From assembly GCA_027484145.1 (NCBI GenBank), contig JAIXUH010000013.1:1-64000 (forward strand): a stretch of 64,000 bases of DNA. Direction: 5' to 3'. The notes under the pieces were generated by a model. That model was not told the origin of the DNA, did not search any database, and saw only the letters and a list, made by a program, of their open reading frames with translations. This stretch comes from Rhodobacter sp. (lineage in GTDB: Bacteria > Pseudomonadota > Alphaproteobacteria > Rhodobacterales > Rhodobacteraceae). The position numbers were made by a program, and so were the translations under genes. Every line of letters starts with the position of its first letter. Positions within the stretch are counted from its first letter, which is position 1. Positions 1 to 9,147 of the stretch are shown in pieces.

Positions 1-119
1 CGGAATTCACCAAAATACTTGGTGATCGCTGCCGTCAACGTCGTCTTGCCGTGGTCAACGTGGCCAATCGTGCCGATGTTGACGTGCGGTTTGTTCCGTT
101 CAAACTTTGCCTTTGCCAT
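1..119 (-). CDS. tuf: Elongation factor Tu, N-terminal fragment (gene runs off the window)
   Basis: Elongation factor Tu delivers aminoacyl-tRNA to the ribosome as a GTP-bound cytoplasmic complex. Only the first 39 codons are present; the rest lies to the left of the window. The translation begins [20 protein letters not shown] and continues into [12 protein letters not shown], which holds the GTPase P-loop (GHVDHGKT) in the typical EF-Tu setting. The start codon is the ATG whose complement lies at 117-119, preceded by an AAGG-type ribosome site. EF-Tu identity is certain from this stretch; whether it is tufA or tufB cannot be told. Confidence 0.96.
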   Translation of the reverse strand, partial: MAKAKFERNKPHVNIGTIGHVDHGKTTLTAAITKYFGEF

Positions 120-178
120 GTCGGGCGCCCTTGCTCTTTGTGGACCCACATCAGGGCCCGCTGTCTACACGGGCGGCG

Positions 179-206
179 ACTTAAGCCGACGGCCGGGGAA
201 AATCAA
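179..206 (-). promoter_or_regulatory. Candidate sigma-70 promoter for tuf
   Basis: Reading the minus strand, TTGATT (201-206) and TTAAGT (179-184) are separated by 16 bases in the gap between the lipoprotein gene and tuf. The match to the -35 and -10 consensus is moderate and the position, about 60 bases before the tuf start, is plausible. This is inference from spacing alone. Confidence 0.3.
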
Positions 207-209
207 GCC

Positions 210-926
210 TCAGTTGGCAGGCGGGGTGGCGGGCGGGGTGGTCGGGCGGGCCCCGATGACCGTTGCCGTTCCGGGGCTGGCCGTCGTGCCCGCAGGGGCA
301 ACGGTCGTGGTGGCGATCGGCGCGGCCGGGGCGGCTGTTGCCGGGCGCGACAGCGAAGTCGGCGCCGGGGCGGGCGTGGGGCCAGCCACCGCCGGCATGC
401 CAAACCATTCCGGATGCTCAAGGAACCATGCTTCAACCCGCTTGACGGCATTGTAGGCAAGGGCATCCATCTGTTGCTGCTTGTTTTTTGTCAGGCCCGA
501 CCCGATGACCGTGTCGCCCGAAAGGCTTTCGAACACAGTAAACTGCTCGCCTTCGGGGTTCAGCTTTTGGCCTGCGGCATCGTCCCAGACGTTGGCCGTG
601 ATCACCAGCACCGATTTCGGGGCGGCAACAACCGGAATGCCGGGGGGGGCCAAGGCATAGCCATCGACCGAGATGCCGATGTTGTACAGCTTCGTTCCCT
701 GATAGCGGCCAAAACGGTCGGCCACAGCCTTCTTGACCGCACCTTCCCATTCATCGGCCGTGGCGCGGCGGCTGATCGGTACCATCTCGGCCTTGTCGGC
801 CACGACGATGTTCAGCCCAAGCGCGAAATTGCCCAAGGGCACCGGCGGCTCTGCCAGATCGTTCTTGGCGCAACCCGCCAGCAGCGACAGCGCAAGGCCG
901 ATGAACAGAAAACGGGCGAAGGTCAT
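210..926 (-). CDS. Conserved lipoprotein of unknown function
   Basis: A 238-residue predicted lipoprotein. The N-terminus MTFARFLFIGLALSLLAGC is a lipoprotein signal with lipobox LAGC and Cys19 as the lipidated residue. The body has an alternating beta/alpha look with an ITANVWDDAAGQKLNP segment and an SGDTVIGSG segment, and the C-terminal 70 residues are a low-complexity Ala/Pro/Thr tail. I chose the ATG at 926 rather than the longer frame because it starts the signal peptide and has AGAGGA upstream. It resembles a lipoprotein family common in Rhodobacterales but I cannot name a function. It stands divergent from the P450 gene. Confidence 0.75.
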   Translation of the reverse strand: MTFARFLFIGLALSLLAGCAKNDLAEPPVPLGNFALGLNIVVADKAEMVPISRRATADEWEGAVKKAVADRFGRYQGTKLYNIGISVDGYALAPPGIPVVAAPKSVLVITANVWDDAAGQKLNPEGEQFTVFESLSGDTVIGSGLTKNKQQQMDALAYNAVKRVEAWFLEHPEWFGMPAVAGPTPAPAPTSLSRPATAAPAAPIATTTVAPAGTTASPGTATVIGARPTTPPATPPAN

Positions 927-1049
927 GGGCGGGCAATCCTCTGGCAACTGCCCCTGAGATAGCCCGCACAGCCCCGTCGTGCAAGGCACGGGTTCACCAT
1001 GACTTGGGCGCCACCTGACCTATATTGGATGCAGGAACAGGAGCAGACG

Positions 1050-2441
1050 ATGTCAGACCTTCGTGACCGTGCCATGGTGCCCCCCGTTGCCGCCCAGCCC
1101 GTCACCCCGGTGCGCGTGCCGCTTGCGACGGCTCCGCTTGGAATCTGGGGCTCGCTGCAGGCGGGGCGGCGCAATGTGCTGGAACTGATCCCCGAGATTG
1201 CGACAGAGGCCCCCATCATCTCGGGGCGCACGGGCAAACGCTGGCACATGGTAATGGACCCCGACGCGCTGCGCCGCATCCTGCGCGACCGGGTCGAGGA
1301 TTACCCCAAATCGGTGGTGACCAAGCTGATCCTTGAACCCGCCATCGGTGACAGCCTGTTCGTGGCCGAAGGGCAGGAATGGCTGTGGCAGCGCCGCACG
1401 GCGGCACCGGTGTTTTCGCACCGTAACGTGGCCGCGCTTGGCCCGGTGATGACGCACGCCGCCGAACGCGCCAGCGACCGCATTGCCGCCGCCACGGGTC
1501 GTGCCGCCAATCTGTTCGACGAGATGGTGACCGCCACGTTCGAGGTGATTTCGGACGTGACCTTTTCGGATGGCGCAGGGTTCGACCGCGCTTCGGTGCA
1601 CAAGGCCATCGAGCAATACATCAGTCAGACGGCCAAGGTGTCGATCCTTGACATCATCGGCGCGCCGCCTTGGGTGCCGCGCCCTGGCCGGATGATGACG
1701 AGTGCGGCCATGCGCGACATGAAGCGGGTGGCCGATGCCTCGATCGACAAACGCCGGGCCGAAGGGGCAAAGCCGGTGCCAGACCTGCTTGACCTTATGG
1801 TGGCGGGCGAGGACCCGAAATCGGGCCGCCGGATGACCACGCCTGAGTTGCGCGACAACCTGCTGACCTTCATCGTGGCGGGGCATGAAACCACCGCGCT
1901 GACCCTGTCATGGGCGCTGTATCTTTGCGCCTTTGACCCGCAGGTGCAAACGGAGGCGCGGGCACAAGCGCAGGCCGTGTTGGGGGACCGTGCCGCCACG
2001 GCGGCGGATGTCACAAGCCTGCCGCTGATCCGCCAGATCGTTGATGAAACGCTGCGCCTTTATCCGCCCGCCGCGTTCTTGTCACGCACGGCGCAGGCCG
2101 CCGATACGCTCTGCGGGTGTGAGATACTGCCCGGTGATACGGTGATCCTGCCGATCTATGCCCTGCACCGCCATCGCAAGCTGTGGACGGATGCCGACGC
2201 CTTTCAGCCCGCGCGCTTTGCTGACGCCAAGGCTGTTGACCGGTTCGCCTATCTGCCCTTTGGCGACGGGCCGCGCATCTGCATCGGCGCCAACTTTGCG
2301 CTGCAAGAGGCGGTCATCATCCTCGCCACGCTTTTGGCGCGGTTTCGCTTTTCGCTGGTGCCGGGCAAGTCGCCCAAGCCGGTGATGATCCTGACACTGC
2401 GCCCCGAAGGCGGGGTCTGGCTGGGGGTCGAGCGCGCGTGA
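1050..2441 (+). CDS. Cytochrome P450
   Basis: A 463-residue heme-thiolate monooxygenase. The I-helix oxygen-binding motif AGHETT is at about residues 277-282, the K-helix ExxR as ETLR near 333, and the heme loop FGDGPRICIG at 404-413 with Cys411 as the heme ligand. There is no fused reductase or ferredoxin, so separate redox partners are needed; none is adjacent. The open frame extends upstream to 999, but the ATG at 1050 follows an AGGAACAGGAGC purine-rich ribosome site and removes 17 unlikely residues. The substrate cannot be told from sequence; the bulky-substrate style (PPAAFLSRTAQ after ExxR) is like bacterial P450s acting on fatty acids or terpenoids. Confidence 0.92.
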   Translation: MSDLRDRAMVPPVAAQPVTPVRVPLATAPLGIWGSLQAGRRNVLELIPEIATEAPIISGRTGKRWHMVMDPDALRRILRDRVEDYPKSVVTKLILEPAIGDSLFVAEGQEWLWQRRTAAPVFSHRNVAALGPVMTHAAERASDRIAAATGRAANLFDEMVTATFEVISDVTFSDGAGFDRASVHKAIEQYISQTAKVSILDIIGAPPWVPRPGRMMTSAAMRDMKRVADASIDKRRAEGAKPVPDLLDLMVAGEDPKSGRRMTTPELRDNLLTFIVAGHETTALTLSWALYLCAFDPQVQTEARAQAQAVLGDRAATAADVTSLPLIRQIVDETLRLYPPAAFLSRTAQAADTLCGCEILPGDTVILPIYALHRHRKLWTDADAFQPARFADAKAVDRFAYLPFGDGPRICIGANFALQEAVIILATLLARFRFSLVPGKSPKPVMILTLRPEGGVWLGVERA

Positions 2442-2459
2442 CGCCCGCCCCCATCTGTG

Positions 2460-3161
2460 TCAGGCCAGTGTCGCCGCCTTGGCATGCAGATGCGCCACAA
2501 GGCCGGGGTCCAGCCGCAGGCGTGCCGCCAACATCGCCAGATATCCACGTTCCGCCGCACCATCGGGGTCTACCACCAGAAGGGATGCGGCATAGATCTC
2601 GGCCGCCTCGGCCTCAGACGTGGCAAGACCGGCAATGCGGCCGGGGTCCAGCGGCGCATCCAGTTCAGCCCCGATCAGGGCATAGGCTTCGGTGCCAAGG
2701 CCAAGCGTGCTCAACTGCTGGTCAATCCGGCTGCGCTCTTCAACCGTGACATGGCCATCCGCCTTGGCGGCGGCCACCATCGCCTGCAACAGGCGGGTGG
2801 CCAGATCATCAGCGGCATCGGAATCATCGGGCAAGAATGCGGTGCCTGCGGGGGGCGGCAAAGCCACCGGCCCTGTGTTGTCGGCCGCAGCCTTGCCCGC
2901 CTTCCAATCCTCATAGGCCTTGTAGGCCAGCCCGCCGATCAGCGCGGCCCCGCCCACCTTCAGCCCGGTGCCCAACAGCTTGCGCCCGCCGCCGGTCATC
3001 AGAATGCCCAGCAGACCCCCCGCAATCGCCCCTTTGCCAAGGCCCGACTGGTTTCCCCATGCCTCCTTGGCCTTGTTCCCCAACCCTTGGGCGCCCTGCC
3101 CCCCGGTCAAGGCACCGACCTGCCCCAGCAGGCCATCCAGCAGCGACTTTGCATCTTTCAT
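2460..3161 (-). CDS. TerB / DUF533 family protein
   Basis: A 233-residue protein of the tellurite-resistance TerB-like (DUF533, YebE-like) family. The N-terminal half is Gly/Lys-rich with a hydrophobic glycine stretch (AIAGGLLGILMTGGG and GGAALIGGLAYKAYEDW), probably one or two membrane-associating helices. The C-terminal half is the TerB-like helical domain, with MVAAAKADGHVTVEERSRI as its EF-hand-like acidic loop. The ATG at 3161 has GGAG upstream. The family is often membrane-associated and of uncertain role; a link with tellurite itself is not implied. It is convergent with the P450 gene, 18 bases away. Confidence 0.82.
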   Translation of the reverse strand: MKDAKSLLDGLLGQVGALTGGQGAQGLGNKAKEAWGNQSGLGKGAIAGGLLGILMTGGGRKLLGTGLKVGGAALIGGLAYKAYEDWKAGKAAADNTGPVALPPPAGTAFLPDDSDAADDLATRLLQAMVAAAKADGHVTVEERSRIDQQLSTLGLGTEAYALIGAELDAPLDPGRIAGLATSEAEAAEIYAASLLVVDPDGAAERGYLAMLAARLRLDPGLVAHLHAKAATLA

Positions 3162-3253
3162 GGCGGTCTCCAAACCTGAACCCAAGCAAAAATATGGGGA
3201 TCAGGTCCGCCCCGCGCAATGCTGCCGGGCCGGGAATGCGACAGGCCCCGGTA

Positions 3254-4396
3254 TCAGACCGCCGCGCGGCGCAGACACTCCGCCAGATCAGCCACCGAAA
3301 GCATAACTGGATTGCCTTTCATCGAGGAGGATGCCGCCGAATCCTGCGCCACATCGGCATGGTCTGCCGCCGCCAGCCCCTGCGCCGTCAGCCCAGGAAG
3401 GCCCTGCGCCCGCGCCCAATTGGCCAAAGCCTCGGGCGCCTGTTCCGCGCCCACGCCAAGGCAACCGCCCAACAGACCGCAGACCTGCAGCAGCCGCGCC
3501 CGCGCCGCGCCGTCGCTGCGCGCAAGATTCATCGCCAGAACCGGCCCCAAGAGCGCGCCGCAAATCGCCCCATGCGCCGCCCCCGTGGCCCCGCCGATCA
3601 CACCCGCCAAGCCATGCACCGCCCCAAGGCCCGCATTCGCCAGCGCCAGCCCGCCGCACAGCGACGTCCACGCCATGGTATCGCGGGCCGCTGCATCCTC
3701 GGCCTGCATCAGCTGCATCAGGGCCGCCATGCCCGGCGCAATGACCTGAAATGTCAGTGCGTCCGTGTAGGGCGTCGCCTTGACGCTGACGAACGGCTCG
3801 ATCACCTGCGTGATGGCATCAAGGCCAGAGGCAAGCGTGACAGCCCTTGGGCAACCATCGGTCAGCGCGGGGTCAACAATCGCCACCCGCGCGATCATCC
3901 GGTCATCGCGCAGGCTGACCTTGCGGTAACGCTCCGGCACGCTGATCACGGCGTTCTTCGTCACCTCGGCTCCGGTGCCGCTGGTGGTGGCGATCGCCAG
4001 AAACGGCAGCGGATCAGCCACCAGTGGCAGGCCCTGCCCCACGACCTCCAGATGATCCATCGCATGGCCCGGTGCGGGCACCAGCGCGGCCACCGCCTTG
4101 CCAAGGTCGATCGCCGCCCCGCCGCCAAAGGACAGGACCCAATCCGGGCGATGCAGGCGCGCAACGGCAACCGCAGCGGTCAGGTCGTCAAGGCTTGGCT
4201 CTGCCGCGCAGCGCAACGTCAGAACCGATGCGTCCATCTCCTGAACGCTCGCCAGAAACGCCGCCGACCGGCTGGCATTGGCCCCATGCACTAGCACGCC
4301 GCGCAGGCCAAAGGCCATGGCCAAGGCCGGGGCCTTTGCTGCCTCACCCCGGCCAAACAGGATCCGGCCGGGCTGAAGGATCGAAAACGGCGTCAT
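3254..4396 (-). CDS. Iron-containing alcohol dehydrogenase family protein
   Basis: A 380-residue NAD(P)-dependent, metal-dependent dehydrogenase of the group III (Fe-ADH) family. The dinucleotide site reads [16 protein letters not shown], followed by [16 protein letters not shown], both typical. Two of the usual four metal ligands are recognisable (Asp in GLDAITQ and His in AAHGAICG). The usual DALTH histidine is Gln (DAITQ), and the HaxaH element is HGLAG, a pattern seen in some Fe-ADH subgroups. The gene starts inside the glpK stop (ATGA overlap at 4393-4396), so the two are co-translated. Substrate unknown; a role in oxidising a glycerol-derived or related alcohol is inference from position. 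Confidence 0.87.
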   Translation of the reverse strand: MTPFSILQPGRILFGRGEAAKAPALAMAFGLRGVLVHGANASRSAAFLASVQEMDASVLTLRCAAEPSLDDLTAAVAVARLHRPDWVLSFGGGAAIDLGKAVAALVPAPGHAMDHLEVVGQGLPLVADPLPFLAIATTSGTGAEVTKNAVISVPERYRKVSLRDDRMIARVAIVDPALTDGCPRAVTLASGLDAITQVIEPFVSVKATPYTDALTFQVIAPGMAALMQLMQAEDAAARDTMAWTSLCGGLALANAGLGAVHGLAGVIGGATGAAHGAICGALLGPVLAMNLARSDGAARARLLQVCGLLGGCLGVGAEQAPEALANWARAQGLPGLTAQGLAAADHADVAQDSAASSSMKGNPVMLSVADLAECLRRAAV

Positions 4397-5876
4397 ACTG
4401 CCATCGTTGCGGCAACCGCGCGGCCCCAGCGCGCGTATTTGGTGGACCTTGTGGTTTCATCCATCGCAGGGGCAAAACGGCGATCCAGCGCCCAGCTTTT
4501 GGCAAACTCCTCTGGCCCGCCGCAAACGCCCGCCTGCATCCCGGCAAGGAATGCTGCACCAAGGGCGGTGGTTTCGGTGACCACAGGCCGGTCCACCGGC
4601 GCGCCAAGGATGTCAGACAGGAACTGCATCGCCCAGTCGCTGGCCGTCAACCGCCATCCACTCGCAACACGCCATCGGCGGCGGCCCCCCAGTCGGCGCG
4701 CATCGCCTCCAACAGGTCGCGGGTCTGATAGCCCACGCTTTCCAGTGCCGCGCGGGCCAGTTCGGCGGGGCCGGAGTTGCGGGTCAGCCCATAGATCGCG
4801 CCCCGGCAATCGGGTCGCCAATAGGGCGCGCCAAGGCCTGTGAAGGCGGGCACAAGCACCACGCCCTGCGCGGGATCGGCGGCTTCGGCAAGGGGCTGGG
4901 TTTCCTTGGCTTCGCGGATGATCTTCAGCCCGTCGCGCAACCACTGCACCACGGCCCCGGCAATAAAGATCGACCCTTCTAACGCATAGGTGGGCTTGCC
5001 GTTCAACTGATAGGCGATGGTGGTCAACAGGCGGTTCTTCGACGGCACCATGTCGGCACCGGTGTTCAGCAAGGCAAAGCAGCCGGTGCCGTAGGTGGAT
5101 TTCATCATGCCGGGGGCAAAGCAGGCCTGACCCACCGTTGCGGCCTGCTGGTCGCCTGCCACACCAAGGATCGGAATCTCGCGCCCGAAGAGATCCGCGC
5201 GGGTGCTTCCAAAATCGGCGGCGCAATCGCGGACCTCGGGCAGCAGTGACATCGGCACGCCCAGAAGGGCGCAGATGTCGGCATCCCAGCCACCCTTGGC
5301 GATGTTATAGAGCATGGTTCGGGCGGCGTTGGTGGCGTCGGTGGCGTGGACGCGGCCGCCGGTCAGGCGCCAGATCAGAAAGGTGTCGACCGTTCCAAAG
5401 GCCAGCTCGCCCGCCTCGGCGCGGGTGCGGGCGCCGGGCATGTGATCCAAGAGCCACTTGACCTTGGTTCCCGAGAAGTAGGGGTCCAGCAGCAGGCCCG
5501 TCCGCGCGGTGATCATCGGCTCGTGGCCCGCGGCCTTCAAGGCGTTGCAGGTATCGGCGGTGCGGCGGTCTTGCCAGACGATGGCGTTGTGGATGGGTTG
5601 GCCGGTGGCGCGGTCCCAGATCAGGGTCGTTTCGCGCTGGTTTGTGATGCCGATGGCGGCGATCGAGGCGGTGTCGATCCCGGCCTTTTCGATCACGGCG
5701 CGGGCGGTGCCGGCCACGGTGGACCAGAGTTCAGAGGGGTCGTGTTCCACCCAGCCCGGCGCGGGGTAAATCTGGGGAAACTCTTCCTGAGCGGTCGCCA
5801 CGACCCGGAGGCCCGCGTCAAACAGGATGGCCCGCGAGGAAGTGGTGCCTTGGTCGATGGCGAGGATATGGGTCAT
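4393..5876 (-). pseudogene. glpK: Glycerol kinase with a one-base frameshift
   Basis: Glycerol kinase makes sn-glycerol 3-phosphate from glycerol and ATP. Starting at the ATG at 5876, the reading frame begins [20 protein letters not shown] and stays normal for the family up to RVDGG, where a TGA at 4647-4649 stops it at about residue 409. The remainder is intact in another frame from just after this point ([18 protein letters not shown] and onward) and ends at 4393. Family members read DGGM/L-TASDW, so one base is missing at 4647-4652. Both halves are otherwise undamaged and the ATGA overlap with the alcohol dehydrogenase is kept, so the mutation is very recent or a sequencing error. Full length would be about 494 residues, as usual. 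Confidence 0.88.
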
Positions 5877-5900
5877 GTGGACCATGCCTTTCTGTCGGAC

Positions 5901-5915
5901 GTCCCTGCATGGGAC
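5901..5915. repeat. Small inverted repeat in the glpK leader
   Basis: GTCCC-TGCAT-GGGAC lies about 25 bases before the glpK start, inside the presumed 5' leader. The A/T-rich stretch on its upstream side (about 5916-5965, with GATAAT on the minus strand) is the likely promoter region. It may be an operator or an RNA hairpin; the sequence does not decide. Confidence 0.35.
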
Positions 5916-6018
5916 ACTTTTATTATCTTTGCAATTCAGATACTTGACTTGTCGGTTTTAACGCATTCTTAACTTTTGCCGCAGCAGTTGCGCGCCCGGC
6001 TTGGGGATGGGGTGGTGG

Positions 6019-6438
6019 TCACAGGGCGCGCTCGAACTGCATCTCGCCATCCGGGGCGAGGCCAAGTGCCGTCCAGCCGTGGCGCAGGTAGAAGCGTTCG
6101 GCGCGGGTGCCGGGGTCGGTGGACAGGCGGGCTGTGGCAAAGCCATGCTGCCGCAGGTCTGTGCAGGCAAGATCAAGCAGCCCCGTGGCCAGACCCCGGC
6201 CCTGATCTGGCGGGTCGATGAACAGCGCCCAGATGGTGCCGTCGCGGGTGTCGCTGGCCGAAAAGCCCACGACCCTGCCGTGCCGTTCGGAGACCCACAC
6301 TGAACCGCGCGCAATGAAGGCGGCGCAATCGTCTGGCGTGACGGAACCCGGGTCTGACAGGCGGTTTTCCTGCACGGCAAAGCGGATTTCCATCAGACGG
6401 GGAATGTCGTTCAGGGTGGCGCGGCGTGACTGGGTCAT
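6019..6438 (-). CDS. GNAT family N-acetyltransferase
   Basis: A 139-residue single-domain GNAT acetyltransferase that would move an acetyl group from acetyl-CoA to an amine. Visible elements are the N-terminal RRATLNDIPRLMEIRFAV, the central strand VWVSERHGRVVGFSASD, the acetyl-CoA loop DPPDQGRGLATGLL (the Q/RxxGxG/A signature) and the C-terminal FYLRHGWTALG. The frame is open further upstream to 6672, but the 78 extra residues have no family character and contain a long inverted repeat, so I take the ATG at 6438. Substrate unknown. Confidence 0.85.
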   Translation of the reverse strand: MTQSRRATLNDIPRLMEIRFAVQENRLSDPGSVTPDDCAAFIARGSVWVSERHGRVVGFSASDTRDGTIWALFIDPPDQGRGLATGLLDLACTDLRQHGFATARLSTDPGTRAERFYLRHGWTALGLAPDGEMQFERAL

Positions 6439-6488
6439 GGAGATGGGCCTTGGGGCGAAAAGGGGCGCGCGAGCATGGCCCCCATCCT

Positions 6489-6541
6489 GCAGCGGATCGG
6501 GCGTGGCGCAAAGGGCCAGTGCGGCACGCCCGATCCGCTGC
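6489..6541. repeat. 17-bp perfect inverted repeat
   Basis: Arms 6489-6505 (GCAGCGGATCGGGCGTG) and 6525-6541 are exact reverse complements around a 19-base loop. It lies in the 248-base gap between the GNAT and YdeI-like genes. There is no T run on either side, so it is not a classical terminator. The rest of the gap shows no convincing gene. Confidence 0.8.
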
Positions 6542-6686
6542 GCCGGGCTGTGCATTTGCGGCCCAGTCGGGGCAAAGGGCATCCGCTTGCTGCCCTGTCG
6601 ATGGCGGATCGCGGGGACAAGATGGGGCGGAGACAAGGATGCACCTGTGTCCATGGCAGCGTTGGGGGTCATGGCGGCGGCTCCTT

Positions 6687-7328
6687 TCAGCGTTCGGTCG
6701 CGCCCTTGCCGGCAAGGATCTTGGGCCGGTTGCGGGTGATGCGGGCGATCCGCGTGGCGCTGTTGGCGGTAGAGGTCAGGTGAAGCAGATGGCTGGTCTG
6801 CCGCCCCGGAGTAAGCCGGTGAAAGGCTTCGGCCAGTTCGGGGTCCATGTCCATCGCCTCGACCAGTTCCTGCGGCCAGTCCAGCAAGCGGTCATCGCGC
6901 GGGGCGCGCCGGCCAGCCTGTGCGTGATCCATCGCCTGCGCCAGAAGCGCGCGGATGGCATGGGCCAGCCGGGCCACATCATCGGTTGATCGGAAGCGGA
7001 TCATGTCGGGGTGGCGGGCGTTCGGCCCCTGACGTTCCAGCACGGGGTTGGCCGGATCAGGCTCTGACAGAAGTCCGGCCTCGAAAAAGGAAAGCTGCAC
7101 ACCATCGCGGAAGGCGCCAAGGATGGCGATGTTGCGGCCGGCATACATATAGCAGGGATGGCCCCATTTCACGACTTCGGAGAGGCCAGCGGATTGGCCC
7201 ATATCGCGCAGGATGAGGCGCAGCGCGGCAAGTTCAGCGGCCCAGAGCCGGGCCGAGCAATCGGGCGTGTCGAACCGGGGGCAGCGCCCGCAGCCCTGTG
7301 AGAAATAATCCTCGATCGCGGTAATCAT
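6687..7328 (-). CDS. YdeI/OmpD-associated (DUF1801-type) family protein
   Basis: A 213-residue protein. The start MITAIEDYFSQGCGRCPRF with its CGRC pair and the following DTPDCSARLWAAEL is the usual N-terminus of a family of YdeI-like proteins; the middle (SEVVKWGHPCYMYAGRNIAILGAF) is the DUF1801/YdhG-like core and the C-terminal half carries LTPGRQTSHLLHLTSTANSATR, the RxxxY/H-type helical end seen in YdeI. The longer frame to 7367 adds 13 residues over a hairpin and is less likely. Function unknown; some members are annotated as bacteriocin-protection proteins without firm proof. Confidence 0.72.
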   Translation of the reverse strand: MITAIEDYFSQGCGRCPRFDTPDCSARLWAAELAALRLILRDMGQSAGLSEVVKWGHPCYMYAGRNIAILGAFRDGVQLSFFEAGLLSEPDPANPVLERQGPNARHPDMIRFRSTDDVARLAHAIRALLAQAMDHAQAGRRAPRDDRLLDWPQELVEAMDMDPELAEAFHRLTPGRQTSHLLHLTSTANSATRIARITRNRPKILAGKGATER

Positions 7329-7351
7329 GGCGCGTCGCCCGTATGGAGGTA

Positions 7352-7375
7352 CGGGCGGGGCTTGCACCCCGCCCG
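7352..7375 (-). terminator. GC hairpin just after glpV
   Basis: A 9-bp perfect stem (CGGGCGGGG / CCCCGCCCG) with a 6-base loop starts seven bases after the glpV stop. No T run follows, so it could end transcription weakly or protect the 3' end of the glpV message. Confidence 0.5.
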
Positions 7376-7381
7376 ACCGTC

Positions 7382-9106
7382 TTAGTTCTGCCAGGACTTG
7401 ATCAGCTCGTCATACGAGATGGTTTCGCCCTGCGGCTTTTCGTTTTCCAGCTTGGCGACCGGCGAGCCGGGGGCGTCAAGCCATTCTTGCGGGTCCTTCG
7501 GCTCGTTCATCTTCGGGCCGATGTCACCCTGCACGCCAGCGCGCTCGATCCGCTCCAGCACTTTTTCCTGCTCTTCGCAGAGCGAGTCCAAAGCCTCTTG
7601 CGGGGTTTTTGCACCGGCCATTGCGTCGCCGATGTTCTGCCACCACAGCTGCGCCATCTTCGGATAATCCGGGATGTTGGTGCCGGTGGGCGACCACTGA
7701 ACGCGGGCCGGCGAACGGTAGAATTCGACCAGACCGCCCAGTTTCGGCGCGCGTTCGGTGAAGGACGCGTGCTGAATGGTGGATTCACGCGCGAAGGTCA
7801 GACCGACGTGCGACTTCTTGACGTCGATCGTTTTCGAGGTGACGAACTGGGCATAGAGCCAAGCGGCCTGTGCACGGTCCACCGGGGTGGAGTTCATCAG
7901 AGTCCACGAACCCACGTCCTGATAGCCGACCTTCATGCCATCGATCCAGTAGGCGCCGTGTGGCGAGGGGGCCATGCGCCATTTCGGCGTGCCGTCCGCG
8001 TTCATCACGGGCAGACCTTCCTTGACCATGTCGGCGGTAAAGGCGGTGTACCAGAACATCTGCTGGGCAATCTGGCCCTGTGCCGGAACCGGGCCAGCTT
8101 CGCCGAAGGTCATGCCTTGGGCTTCTGGCGGCGAGAACTTCTGCAGCCATTCGATGGCCTTGGTCACGGCATAGACGGCAGCCGCGTCGTTGGTGGAACC
8201 ACCGCGTGCGACGCAAGAACCGACCGGACGCGAGTTTTCATCGACGCGAACGCCCCATTCATCGACCGGCAGGCCGTTGGGTTCGCCCACGTCGCCCATA
8301 CCAGCCATCGACATCCACGCGTCGGTGTAGCGCCAGCCAAGGCTCGGGTCTTTCTTGCCGTAGTCCATGTTGCCATAGACGCCAGCAGCCGGGCCACCGG
8401 CATAGGACATGTCGCGGCCGGTGAAGAATTCGGCGATGTCTTCGTAAGCCGACCAGTTCAGCGGAACGCCAAGGTCATAGCCATACTTGGCCTTGAAGTC
8501 GTCCTTGGTTTTCTGATCGTTGAACCAGTCATACCGGAACCAGTACAGGTTGGCGAACTGCTGGTCGGGCAGTTGATACAGTTTGCCATCCGGTGCAGTG
8601 GTGAACTTGGTGCCGATGAAGTCGGCCAGATCAAGGTTCGGGTTGGTGACGGCAGCGCCTTCGCCTGCCATCCAGTCGGTCAGGTTGCGGGCCTGCTGAT
8701 AGCGCCAGTGGGTGCCGATCAGGTCCGAGTCGTTGATGTAGGCGTCATAGATGTTTTCGCCGGTCTGCATTTGGGTCTGCAGCTTTTCCACCACGTCGCC
8801 TTCGCCGATCAGGTCATGGGTGACCTTGATGCCGGTGATGGCGGTAAAGGCCGGGGCCAGAACCTTGGCTTCGTATTCGTGGGTGGTGATGGTTTCCGAC
8901 ACCACCTTGATGTCCATGCCCGCAAAGGGCTTGGCCGCGTCGATGAAGAACTGCATTTCGGCTTCTTGCGCCGCGCGGTCCAGCGTGGACAGGTCGCCGA
9001 TTTCGGCATCGAGGAAGGCTTTCGCCGCCTCGATGTCGGCAAAGGCCGGCATGCCCATGGCCATCAGCGCAAGCGCCATGGCCGTTGTCGTCTGCTTCAG
9101 TCTCAT
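7382..9106 (-). CDS. glpV: Glycerol ABC transporter, periplasmic binding protein GlpV
   Basis: A 574-residue periplasmic substrate-binding protein, last gene of the glpDSTPQUV operon. The signal peptide is MRLKQTTTAMALALMAMGMPAFA, cleaved before DIEAAKAF. The mature protein is a long family-1-like binding protein (bilobed), with YDAYINDSDLIGTHWRYQ and GTPKWRMAPSPHGAYW typical of the glycerol-transporter clade. A strong GGGAGGA site precedes the ATG at 9106. It would capture glycerol (or a close polyol) for GlpPQ and the GlpS/GlpT ATPases. It is bracketed by two strong RNA hairpins, consistent with the higher expression usual for binding proteins. Confidence 0.9.
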   Translation of the reverse strand: MRLKQTTTAMALALMAMGMPAFADIEAAKAFLDAEIGDLSTLDRAAQEAEMQFFIDAAKPFAGMDIKVVSETITTHEYEAKVLAPAFTAITGIKVTHDLIGEGDVVEKLQTQMQTGENIYDAYINDSDLIGTHWRYQQARNLTDWMAGEGAAVTNPNLDLADFIGTKFTTAPDGKLYQLPDQQFANLYWFRYDWFNDQKTKDDFKAKYGYDLGVPLNWSAYEDIAEFFTGRDMSYAGGPAAGVYGNMDYGKKDPSLGWRYTDAWMSMAGMGDVGEPNGLPVDEWGVRVDENSRPVGSCVARGGSTNDAAAVYAVTKAIEWLQKFSPPEAQGMTFGEAGPVPAQGQIAQQMFWYTAFTADMVKEGLPVMNADGTPKWRMAPSPHGAYWIDGMKVGYQDVGSWTLMNSTPVDRAQAAWLYAQFVTSKTIDVKKSHVGLTFARESTIQHASFTERAPKLGGLVEFYRSPARVQWSPTGTNIPDYPKMAQLWWQNIGDAMAGAKTPQEALDSLCEEQEKVLERIERAGVQGDIGPKMNEPKDPQEWLDAPGSPVAKLENEKPQGETISYDELIKSWQN

Positions 9107-9147
9107 TATGTTCCTCCCAGAATGTTGAGACGTCGTTGTGCAGTCTT

